The notes under the pieces: model-generated
Told to the model about the DNA's origin: nothing
Seen by the model: only the letters and a program-made list of their open reading frames with translations
Databases searched by the model: none
NCBI RefSeq assembly: GCF_001936575.1
Contig: NZ_MSMP01000013.1
Location: forward strand, 1 to 64,000
Source: Tenacibaculum agarivorans
GTDB lineage: Bacteria > Bacteroidota > Bacteroidia > Flavobacteriales > Flavobacteriaceae
Length of the DNA stretch: 64,000 nucleotides
Reading direction: 5' to 3'
Part shown: positions 1-7,374 of the stretch, in pieces
Numbering within the stretch: position 1 is the stretch's first letter
Layout of the letters: each line of letters starts with the position of its first letter
Made by a program: the position numbers and the translations under genes

Positions 1-20
1 TTAATTAGTAATTTTTGCTC

Positions 21-73
21 ACATACGCTAATGATATTATGCTTATAAAAGTATACTATTGTTCAGCGTATGT
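21..73. repeat. Inverted repeat, possible hairpin
   Basis: A perfect 9-bp inverted repeat, ACATACGCT at 21-29 and AGCGTATGT at 65-73, encloses an AT-rich loop of 35 bases. It lies downstream of the minus-strand membrane protein gene that ends at 116. There is no clear T-run at the minus-strand exit, so it is not a convincing terminator. Nothing else is visible in 1-115. Confidence 0.3.
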
Positions 74-115
74 TTTTAGGTTTATGGAGTAGTTTTAGTA
101 AGTTTTACAGAGTAT

Positions 116-1195
116 TTATATGAATAAACTTAACCTAAATAATAAAAAGAAAAAACCTATTAGTGCTACTTTGTATATAATATCTTCAATACCAATATAG
201 TTGTATTCTTCTTTGAGAATACCAGTTTCACTATCCACCTCTTTATTTTTAATAAAAATATTAGCTAAACTTAAAATTTGAATGACTAACAAGTAGAATA
301 AGATTCTGTGACCATAACTTAACCCTAGAATTTCCTGATAATAAGACCACGTAATTAGATTTGTTTTAAAGATTAGAAATATAGCGATGACAATATTTAT
401 AACACTTAACCAGATATTTAAAATTTGAGGAATTTTCGTTTTACGAATATCTTCCCTTTCTTTATATATATAAGTTAAATTTATGTTCACCATTTCCTTG
501 CAGTCCAGTATAAAAATTTGACTTGGAATTATAGGTTTTTTCTCTCCGTTATTGTCATATCTAATAGCATCTCTTAAATATATTTTACTCAGTTTATCAC
601 AATTTTCCTGATCTAATTCATAATCCATTATATAGCCAGAATATAGCTTATTTCCATCAGAATTTATCAGAATATCTCCCCACGTAAAAAGGTGTTTTTT
701 TCCTTTTACTTTTAAAGGCCTCATTTTAGGAAATCTCGTATGCTGACTATTAAAAAAATAAAACCAGTAGTTTTTAAATCTGAGTATTTTAAATTTAGTA
801 TCTAATCTTAAAATTCTTATTAACCTTCCTGATATTAAACCTAATACAACACTGGAAACATAAAGAAAACCTAAATATGGTGATGCTTTATCATAAATTT
901 TGGTCTTTAAAGGAATTTCATTGTTTTCCGTAAACAAGTGCTCATCAGAAATTATTTTTTTGATGATATCAATAATTTCCCCAAGATCTATATTATTAAA
1001 ATACGTGTCATATAATAAAGATGTAATAATCAATAATACAAGACCAGGTAATGCAGATATTGCAATTAAAGCAGGAATATTTAGACCTGAATTGAATTGC
1101 TTAGAAAACTCATTATAATAATAAAGTCTTCTAAAAATAAGTCCAGGAAATATTATTAAAACAAAAGCTATTAGAAAGCCTATAGAAATATCCAT
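116..1195 (-). CDS. Multi-pass membrane protein, unknown function
   Basis: This 359-residue protein is not recognised as a known family. It has hydrophobic segments near residues 5-25, 45-65, 108-128, 265-285, 295-315 and 338-357, with a polar, Lys/Arg-rich middle part (about 130-260) that is probably cytoplasmic. The N-terminus is membrane-embedded, with an FPGLIFRRLYYY stretch at the end of the first helix. It follows a 77-residue small gene by 18 bases on the same strand, so the two are probably co-transcribed. Function cannot be assigned; a membrane scaffold or sensor-like role would be a guess. Confidence 0.7.
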   Translation of the reverse strand: MDISIGFLIAFVLIIFPGLIFRRLYYYNEFSKQFNSGLNIPALIAISALPGLVLLIITSLLYDTYFNNIDLGEIIDIIKKIISDEHLFTENNEIPLKTKIYDKASPYLGFLYVSSVVLGLISGRLIRILRLDTKFKILRFKNYWFYFFNSQHTRFPKMRPLKVKGKKHLFTWGDILINSDGNKLYSGYIMDYELDQENCDKLSKIYLRDAIRYDNNGEKKPIIPSQIFILDCKEMVNINLTYIYKEREDIRKTKIPQILNIWLSVINIVIAIFLIFKTNLITWSYYQEILGLSYGHRILFYLLVIQILSLANIFIKNKEVDSETGILKEEYNYIGIEDIIYKVALIGFFFLLFRLSLFI

Positions 1196-1213
1196 ATAGC
1201 TTAGAGTGTGGTG

Positions 1214-1447
1214 TTAGGCAGGTATTTCTTCAGATTTTAGTACTATTAATTCTGAACTTGCAGCATTTTCACTTTTCTTTGAATTTTCAATTAGCTTACT
1301 AATTTCTGTTAGTTGTTTTTCATCAGAAAGTATTTCTAATCCTTCCTTAGATATAATATAACTTTCGTCATTATTGAAAATAGAGCTGAAAGAATTCCAA
1401 GCTAGATAACCAGCTATTTGATTAAGTTTTTTGGTAAGATTGCTCAT
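1214..1447 (-). CDS. Small hypothetical protein
   Basis: A 77-residue acidic, soluble protein starting at an ATG (MSNLTKKLNQ...). It is rich in Lys, Glu and Ser and has no signal peptide or membrane segment; the middle looks helical. It lies 18 bases upstream of the unknown membrane protein and probably shares its transcript, which is the main reason to believe it is real. No family is recognised. Confidence 0.55.
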   Translation of the reverse strand: MSNLTKKLNQIAGYLAWNSFSSIFNNDESYIISKEGLEILSDEKQLTEISKLIENSKKSENAASSELIVLKSEEIPA

Positions 1448-1652
1448 TCTATTTGGGGGTGCAATTAAAGAGTCTTAGACTCAGATTAGTATCTTCTTAA
1501 AATCAAATATAATTAATTTTTTTTATTTGTTTGCTAAATTATAGATATACAGGTAAATCACTTACTGCTAAATTGAAGCATAAGTTTCGATAAAGGGTAT
1601 TTTTCCCATTAGTATAAAATAAAGTATATGGATCAGTTAATTTCGTTTCATA

Positions 1653-1680
1653 AAAAAAGCCCTGAAAAATCAGGGCTTTT
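1653..1680 (-). terminator. Rho-independent terminator of tRNA-Phe
   Basis: On the minus strand the sequence GCCCTGA, a T5 loop and TCAGGGC form a GC-rich stem followed by a run of seven T. It lies a few bases beyond the 3' end of the tRNA and is oriented to end its transcript. Confidence 0.85.
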
Positions 1681-1684
1681 GAAG

Positions 1685-1757
1685 TGGTACCTCCAGGAAT
1701 CGAACCAGGGACACAAGGATTTTCAGTCCTTTGCTCTACCAACTGAGCTAAGGTACC
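1685..1757 (-). tRNA. tRNA-Phe (anticodon GAA)
   Basis: The minus strand folds into a 73-base cloverleaf. The acceptor stem pairs GGTACCT with AGGTACC, the D-arm contains the TAGCTCAGTTGGTAGAGC signature, the anticodon loop reads CTGAAAA with anticodon GAA (Phe), and the T-arm contains GGTTCGATTCC. The discriminator base is A. CCA is not encoded and must be added after transcription. A terminator follows directly. Confidence 0.97.
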
Positions 1758-1857
1758 AGCTTGTTAGCGGATGCAAATATATAACAGTTTTTTGAATTGA
1801 ACCAAAAAAAAATGTAAAAAATCTATTATAAATTTGCTGCCTTCTGAATTAGGAATA

Positions 1858-2589
1858 ATGGAATTAATAATAGATGTAGGTAATACTCGAGTGAAAGCTG
1901 CTGTCTTTGAAAAAGATAGCTTGATAGAGGTTGTGATTTTTCAAAAAGAAAAAATAATTTCTTCAGTAAAAAAAATTTTAAAAAAATATAAAATAAGCAG
2001 GGGAATCATCTCCGCAGTTTCTAAATTAAGTGATAATAAGCTTCAAAAATTACATACAATACTAGATTTAGTAGAATTAAATCACGAAACTCCGATTCCA
2101 TTTATAAATTTATATGCTACACCAAAAACTTTAGGAGTAGATAGAATAGCTTTAGCATCTTTTGCTGCTAGTCAATACTCACATAAAAATGTATTAATAA
2201 TAGACGCAGGTACCTGCGTAACTTTCGATTTTGTAAATAAAAAAGGAGAATATTTAGGAGGGGCTATCTCCCCAGGATTAAAAATGAGGTATCAATCACT
2301 TCATAATTATACGTCTAAATTACCACTTTTAGAATCTAAAACACCTGAAAGTTTTATAGGAAATAATACCCAAGAAAGCATACATTCAGGTATAGTAAAC
2401 GGAATCTGTAATGAAATAGATGGAGTCATTAATCAATATAAGTATGAGTATCAAGATTTAACAGTTGTTTTAACAGGAGGAGATACGAATTTTTTGGCTA
2501 TACAATTAAAAAATCACATATTTGCCAATCCAAATTTGGTTTTGGAAGGACTTTATAGAATATTGACTTATAACAGAGCGAATGATTAA
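1858..2589 (+). CDS. coaX: Type III pantothenate kinase
   Basis: CoaX phosphorylates pantothenate with ATP, the first step of coenzyme A synthesis, in the cytoplasm. Visible family motifs are DVGNTRVK at residues 6-13 (phosphate-binding fold of the ASKHA family), GVDRIA near 93-98, IDAGTCVT near 115-122, GGAISPGLKMR near 134 and LTGGD near the C-terminus. The ATG at 1858 was chosen because it places the DVGNT motif at the usual distance from the N-terminus; a reading frame extending to 1834 would add eight non-conserved residues. The 243-residue length is typical. The gene overlaps the next one by 8 bases and opens the envelope-biogenesis run. Confidence 0.95.
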   Translation: MELIIDVGNTRVKAAVFEKDSLIEVVIFQKEKIISSVKKILKKYKISRGIISAVSKLSDNKLQKLHTILDLVELNHETPIPFINLYATPKTLGVDRIALASFAASQYSHKNVLIIDAGTCVTFDFVNKKGEYLGGAISPGLKMRYQSLHNYTSKLPLLESKTPESFIGNNTQESIHSGIVNGICNEIDGVINQYKYEYQDLTVVLTGGDTNFLAIQLKNHIFANPNLVLEGLYRILTYNRAND

Positions 2590-3871
2590 GAGACTTTTTA
2601 TTGTAGTTTTAATAACAATTTCAATAAATATATGGGGGCAAAGAAATAGTTCTTCACCATATTCTTTTTTTGGTATTGGGGAAGATATTAATATTATCAC
2701 AGTCGAACAAGCCTCAATGGGAGGGATAGGAGTAGCATTGAAAGATTTAAACCATTTAAATTTTATCAACCCAGCTGCAAATGCAGATTTAAGATATGCA
2801 ACTTATGGATTAGGAGGAGAGTTATCTCTTTTAAATGTATCTAGTGAAACTAGTAGTGAATCTAATAATGCTACAAGTTTACGATATATAGCATTAGGTA
2901 TTCCCATAGGAAGTAAAGCAGGATTCTCAGCTGGTTTACAACCAGTATCTTCTGTGGGATATGCTTTAAGTAATGAAACCCTAGACACAGATGGAGAAAT
3001 TACTGAGGTATCAAGATTTGCAGGTAACGGAGGAACAAGTAAATTGTTTGGTAGTTTTGGAATTAATGTGTTAAAAGATTTAGCTGTAGGTATTGAAGCA
3101 GGTTTTGTTTTTGGTACTATAGAAAACAATACAATTAATCAGAGAAGAAATGTTTCATTAGCAACTAAATATGAAAAAAGTACTGCAGTTAGAGGGGGGC
3201 AATTTAAGATTGGAGCACAGTATAAAAGAAAATTGAAAAACGATTTAGAACTAAATGTAGGGGCTTCTTTTCAATTAGAAAATGAATTAAGATTAAGTGG
3301 TAGTGAAAGATTATTTACAATGTCTTTTGGTCAAAGTGGAGTAGAGATACCTAGAGATACACTTTATGATAGGTCTACAGCAGGTACTTTAACTAATCCT
3401 CTTAAAACAGTAATAGGAGCTGGTATAGGAAAACAAAATAAATGGTATGCAGGGGTAGATTTAGAGTTTCAAGATGCTTTTGATAACCAAGGAAATATTG
3501 TAGAAGGATCAACATATAAATTTGAATCATCAAATAGGTTGTCTTTAGGAGGATATTACATCCCAAAAATAAATTCTATTTCAAGTTACTGGGATAGAGT
3601 TACCTATAGAGCTGGTTTGCGATTTGAGAGTACAGGATTATTAGTTGACGGAATAGGTGATGGAAATAATTTTGATTCAATAAACGATTTTGGCATAAAT
3701 GTTGGTTTTGGTTTACCATTACCAAAACAAATCTCTAATTTGAATTTAGGATTTGAATACGGTCAAAAAGGATCAATAGACAATAATTTAATAAAAGAGA
3801 GTTACTTTAATATAAGATTAAGTTTATCTTTGAACGGCCTAAATTGGTTAAAAAAGAGACAAATAGATTAA
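2582..3871 (+). CDS. Outer-membrane beta-barrel protein
   Basis: A 429-residue protein with an N-terminal signal peptide (residues 1-19, cleavage after WGQ). The rest alternates short polar and hydrophobic stretches, with many Gly/Ala turns and aromatic strand ends, as expected for a beta-barrel; the N-terminal part (SSPYSFFGIG, GGIGVAL, NPA) resembles FadL/PorV-like outer-membrane proteins of Bacteroidota. It overlaps coaX by 8 bases and is followed after 19 bases by a TPR-type protein, an arrangement I associate with flavobacterial genomes. Substrate is unknown. Barrel class is inference; outer-membrane location is fairly safe. Confidence 0.85.
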   Translation: MIKRLFIVVLITISINIWGQRNSSSPYSFFGIGEDINIITVEQASMGGIGVALKDLNHLNFINPAANADLRYATYGLGGELSLLNVSSETSSESNNATSLRYIALGIPIGSKAGFSAGLQPVSSVGYALSNETLDTDGEITEVSRFAGNGGTSKLFGSFGINVLKDLAVGIEAGFVFGTIENNTINQRRNVSLATKYEKSTAVRGGQFKIGAQYKRKLKNDLELNVGASFQLENELRLSGSERLFTMSFGQSGVEIPRDTLYDRSTAGTLTNPLKTVIGAGIGKQNKWYAGVDLEFQDAFDNQGNIVEGSTYKFESSNRLSLGGYYIPKINSISSYWDRVTYRAGLRFESTGLLVDGIGDGNNFDSINDFGINVGFGLPLPKQISNLNLGFEYGQKGSIDNNLIKESYFNIRLSLSLNGLNWLKKRQID

Positions 3872-3890
3872 ATAGAATAGAACGATAATT

Positions 3891-5207
3891 ATGAAAAAAA
3901 TTACGTATTTACTATCAGCTTTAATGGTATTAGCTACAGTATCAGTTAAGGCTCAAGCAAGCCAAGAGTGTAACATTAAGTACAACCTGTTTAAAGGAAA
4001 CGTTACAACAAAGAAGTATGAAGAAGCAAAACCAGATTTGAATCTGTTAATGACCAATTGCCCAAAGCTTTCTGTTAATATTTACAAGTATGGAGCTAAA
4101 GTAGCAGATAAAACTAAAGATGGTGCTCTATACAAAAAAGTATATGAAACAAGGTTAGCTAACTTCCCAAATAAAGGAACAGCTAAAGCACACAGTGACT
4201 ATGCTACTTTTTTAGCTAAAAATAATTTGGCATCTGACGATGAAATTTTTGCTATTCTGCAAAAAGCCTATGAAATTTCTCCAAAAGATATGGGAGTAAA
4301 AAATATTTTCAAATATTTCAAAGGTATTGTAGGAAAATATAAAGATGCGAATCCTCAAAAAGTATTCGATACTTATGATGATGTAATGGAATCTGTAGGA
4401 GAAAAATTAGACGATTACAATAAAAAAATAGCACCTTTATTAATTAAAGATTCTTTAAAAACTATTGGAGCAAAAGAAAAGAAAAGATTAAAAGCATATA
4501 CAATCAATTCTAAAGCTTTAGGTTTAGTAGAAGGTGGATTAGATGCTGAAATTTCTGCAATAGCAACTTGTGAAAGATTGATCCCTATCTATACAAGAGA
4601 TTACGAAGCGAATAAGGGAAATGGAGTTTGGTTAAGAAGAGCAGTATCAAGAATGTATAACAAAGGTTGTCAAACTGATCCATTATTCGAAAAATTAGCG
4701 AAATCTTATGCTGATGTTACACAATCTGCAGATGCATTCAACTTTGTAGCTGGAGTTTTACAGGATAATGGAGATAAAGCAGGAGCTGCTGCAATGAGAA
4801 AAAAGGCGTTTGACTTAGAAACTGATCCATTAAAGAAAGCAAGATTAAAGTTAAGAGAAGCACAAGGAACTCGTAACAAATCAAGAGCAAGAGCTTTAGC
4901 GTATGAAGCATTAAAGTACAATCCTAATATGGGTAAAGCATACTTATATATTGCAAGTTTATATGCTAAGAGTGCTAACTCTTGTGGAAGCGATGAGTTT
5001 GAGAAAAGAATGGTGTATGTAGCGGCATTAAATAAAGCACAAAAAGCACAAAGAGTTGACCCGGGTTCTGGTGCAGGAAGATATATTAAGAGTTATAGAG
5101 GAAATATTCCTTCTAAAAAGCTAATCTTCCAAAAAGGTATAGCTCCAGGAAGCTCTCATAGAGTTGGATGTTGGATTGGAGAGTCAGTTCGAGTACCTAG
5201 TAAATAA
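3891..5207 (+). CDS. Secreted tetratricopeptide-repeat-like protein
   Basis: A 438-residue protein with a signal peptide (residues 1-22, ...VSVKAQA). The mature part is almost entirely helical, Lys- and Ala-rich, and carries degenerate TPR-like units such as IFAILQKAYEISPKD, ALAYEALKYNPNMGKAYLYI and KAQKAQRVDPGSGAGRYI. Such helical repeats usually mediate protein-protein contacts in the periplasm. It sits between the barrel gene and lptC, with its stop codon overlapping the lptC start by one base, suggesting translational coupling and a role in envelope assembly. No enzymatic motif is visible. Confidence 0.85.
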   Translation: MKKITYLLSALMVLATVSVKAQASQECNIKYNLFKGNVTTKKYEEAKPDLNLLMTNCPKLSVNIYKYGAKVADKTKDGALYKKVYETRLANFPNKGTAKAHSDYATFLAKNNLASDDEIFAILQKAYEISPKDMGVKNIFKYFKGIVGKYKDANPQKVFDTYDDVMESVGEKLDDYNKKIAPLLIKDSLKTIGAKEKKRLKAYTINSKALGLVEGGLDAEISAIATCERLIPIYTRDYEANKGNGVWLRRAVSRMYNKGCQTDPLFEKLAKSYADVTQSADAFNFVAGVLQDNGDKAGAAAMRKKAFDLETDPLKKARLKLREAQGTRNKSRARALAYEALKYNPNMGKAYLYIASLYAKSANSCGSDEFEKRMVYVAALNKAQKAQRVDPGSGAGRYIKSYRGNIPSKKLIFQKGIAPGSSHRVGCWIGESVRVPSK

Positions 5208-5779
5208 TGATTAAAAATCATAACATATATATTAGTAACATTGCTGCCTTTTTTATGGTGGCAATGTTTTTTTCTTGTACAAATGATACTAATAAGGTTA
5301 GGGATTTTCTAGCGGATAAAAATTTACCTATTGGTGTTGCTAAAGATGCCTATCATGTATATAAAGATTCAGGGAAAGTAACATCAAAATTGATTACTCC
5401 TTTACTCCGAGATTTTTCAAATAGAAAGAATCATCCTTATAATGAATTTCCTAAAGGAATTAAAATTATTACCTATGAAAATGATGGTTTAGATTCTACC
5501 ACTATTACAGGTAATTATGCATTGTCATATGCTAAAACTAGTGTATCAGAAATTAAGGGAAATGTTGTAGTTTACAATCATACCAATGGTAGAAAACTAG
5601 AAACAAATCAACTTTTTTGGGATCAAAGAGAAAAATATTTGTTTACAGAAGATGGCTTTAGAGTTACCAGTACTAAAGATACGATTAATGGTTTTGGTTT
5701 TGAATCTAAACAAGACTTATCAAAATGGATATTAAAAGACATTAGCGGTAATGTAGCTGTCAAAAAAGAAGAACTATAA
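5207..5779 (+). CDS. lptC: LPS export protein LptC (lipoprotein)
   Basis: LptC is the bitopic component of the Lpt bridge that moves lipopolysaccharide from the inner to the outer membrane. This 190-residue version has a lipoprotein-type N-terminus (hydrophobic stretch then MFFSC) in place of the single transmembrane anchor of enterobacterial LptC. The remaining beta-rich sequence (SEIKGNVVVYNHTNGRKLET, LFTEDGFRVTSTKDTINGFG) matches the LptC/OstA-type beta-jellyroll, with NGRKLETNQLFWD and TINGFGFE typical of the family. Start and stop codons overlap those of both neighbours, so it is translated as part of the operon. Confidence 0.9.
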   Translation: MIKNHNIYISNIAAFFMVAMFFSCTNDTNKVRDFLADKNLPIGVAKDAYHVYKDSGKVTSKLITPLLRDFSNRKNHPYNEFPKGIKIITYENDGLDSTTITGNYALSYAKTSVSEIKGNVVVYNHTNGRKLETNQLFWDQREKYLFTEDGFRVTSTKDTINGFGFESKQDLSKWILKDISGNVAVKKEEL

Positions 5780-5979
5780 TGAATAAAATTTGGAAATATA
5801 CCCAATATGGGTACTTAGTTGTGGGGATCATTTTTTTAGTAGAAGGTATACTAAAATGGAATTCTGATAAGCAACAAGCTTTTTTAATGTTTGGATTTGC
5901 TATATTTATTACCATTATTTTCTTTTTTAAACGTAATTTTAGAAAGAAAATAGAGCAAAGGAATAATCAGCAAAAATGA
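5779..5979 (+). CDS. Small two-helix membrane protein
   Basis: A 66-residue protein with two hydrophobic helices (about residues 9-24 and 33-50) followed by a strongly basic tail (KRNFRKKIEQRNNQQK) that should stay in the cytoplasm. It overlaps lptC by one base and the CorC-type gene by four bases, so it is part of the operon. No family is recognised; it may assist either neighbour. Confidence 0.8.
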   Translation: MNKIWKYTQYGYLVVGIIFLVEGILKWNSDKQQAFLMFGFAIFITIIFFFKRNFRKKIEQRNNQQK

Positions 5980-7268
5980 ATTATGAAATTCTAATCATAT
6001 TTGTATCGATACTTTTTTCAGCTTTTTTCTCGGGAATGGAAATCGCATTTGTATCGGCAAATAAACTACATATTGAGCTAGAAAAAAAAGGAGATGGACT
6101 ACTATCAAGAATACTAGCTAAAATTACACAAAAATCATCCAGATTTATTACAACCATGTTAGTAGGGAATAACATAGCCCTAGTAATTTATAGTTACTTC
6201 ATGGGAGAATTATTAATGACATGGTTTAAAACCTTTTTACCTTCAAGCTATATAATAGTGCAAACCTTATTAGAGGATGTACAATTATTAACCCAAACAG
6301 TAATTTCTACCATTGTTATACTTATCACAGCAGAGTTTTTACCCAAAGCTTTGTTTAGAGTTTATGCTAATGAAGCTTTAAAGATCTTTGCTATTCCCGC
6401 TTATTTCTTTTTCCTGTTATTTTATGTGCTTTCAAGTTTAATTTCTAGGATTTCTGATTTCTTACTTAGAGTGTTTTTTAAAACGAGTGAAATAGAAGCA
6501 CAAACAGAGTTTAGTAAAGAAGAATTAGGGAACTATATTTCTGAACAATTAGAAACAAGAAAAGAGAATGAAGAAGTAGATTCCGAAATTCAAATCTTTC
6601 AAAATGCATTAGAATTTCATAAGGTCAAAGCAAGAGAAATCATGGTGCCTAGAACAGAAATTATGGCAGTAGACCTTCATGAATCGGTAAGTAATTTGAA
6701 ACAAACATTTATAGAAACAGGATTCTCTAAAATTTTAGTGTATAAAAACTCATTAGATGATATTATAGGTTATGTAAATGCTTTTGAACTTTTTAAAAAG
6801 CCTAGAACAATAAAATCAATTTTGTTACCTGTGGAATTTGTTCCAGAATCTATGATTATTAATGATGTGTTAAATGGATTGATTAAGAAAAGGAAAAGTA
6901 TCGCAATTGTTGTGGATGAGTATGGTGGAACTTCAGGAATTATTACGGTAGAAGATATTGTTGAAGAGTTATTTGGAGAGATAGAAGATGAGCATGACAA
7001 TCAAGAATTGTTAGAAGAGAAAGTAGGCGAGAAGGAGTTTAATTTTTCTGCACGATTAGAGGTTGACTATTTAAATGAAGAATATAACTTAGAAATTCCG
7101 AAGGAAGAAGCTTATGAAACTTTAGGAGGTTTTATTATAAATCATACCGAAAGTATCCCAGAAGAAAATCAAGAAATAGAAATAGATAATTTTAAAGTTG
7201 TTATTACTAAAGCGAGCTCAACCAAAATAGATACCATACATTTAAAGGTTGCAACAAAAGAGAATTAA
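5976..7268 (+). CDS. CNNM/CorC-family membrane protein (hemolysin family)
   Basis: A 430-residue member of the CNNM/HlyC-CorC family. Residues 1-190 form the DUF21 (CNNM) transmembrane domain with the FFSGMEIAFVSANKLHIE signature, about 205-330 is a pair of CBS domains (MVPRTEIMAVD, VVDEYGGTSGIITVEDIVEE), and about 345-425 is the small CorC_HlyC domain. Relatives are linked to Mg2+/Co2+ efflux or homeostasis; the hemolysin name is historical. It overlaps the upstream small gene by four bases. Its place next to lptC and ppiD suggests a role in envelope homeostasis, which is inference. Confidence 0.92.
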   Translation: MNYEILIIFVSILFSAFFSGMEIAFVSANKLHIELEKKGDGLLSRILAKITQKSSRFITTMLVGNNIALVIYSYFMGELLMTWFKTFLPSSYIIVQTLLEDVQLLTQTVISTIVILITAEFLPKALFRVYANEALKIFAIPAYFFFLLFYVLSSLISRISDFLLRVFFKTSEIEAQTEFSKEELGNYISEQLETRKENEEVDSEIQIFQNALEFHKVKAREIMVPRTEIMAVDLHESVSNLKQTFIETGFSKILVYKNSLDDIIGYVNAFELFKKPRTIKSILLPVEFVPESMIINDVLNGLIKKRKSIAIVVDEYGGTSGIITVEDIVEELFGEIEDEHDNQELLEEKVGEKEFNFSARLEVDYLNEEYNLEIPKEEAYETLGGFIINHTESIPEENQEIEIDNFKVVITKASSTKIDTIHLKVATKEN

Positions 7269-7317
7269 GGTAAGAAAAAAGAGCGAACTAAATCTAGAGC
7301 TAAAACCATTAAAAACA

Positions 7318-7350
7318 TTGCATTATTAAATGCGAAATTGTATTTTCGCA
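7318..7350 (+). promoter_or_regulatory. Putative ppiD promoter with overlapping inverted repeat
   Basis: A TTG at 7318-7320 is followed after 20 bases by TATTTTCG (7341-7348), one mismatch from the Bacteroidota TAnnTTTG box. An inverted repeat TGCGAAA (7331-7337) and TTTCGCA (7344-7350) straddles the box and could be an operator. It lies 25 bases upstream of ppiD. Confidence 0.4.
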
Positions 7351-7374
7351 CACTGTTAATTAAATAAATGAAGT

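Noticed and set aside
1539-1742. 67-codon open frame on the minus strand
   Set aside because: It runs through the tRNA-Phe gene and its terminator; the frame is open only by chance.
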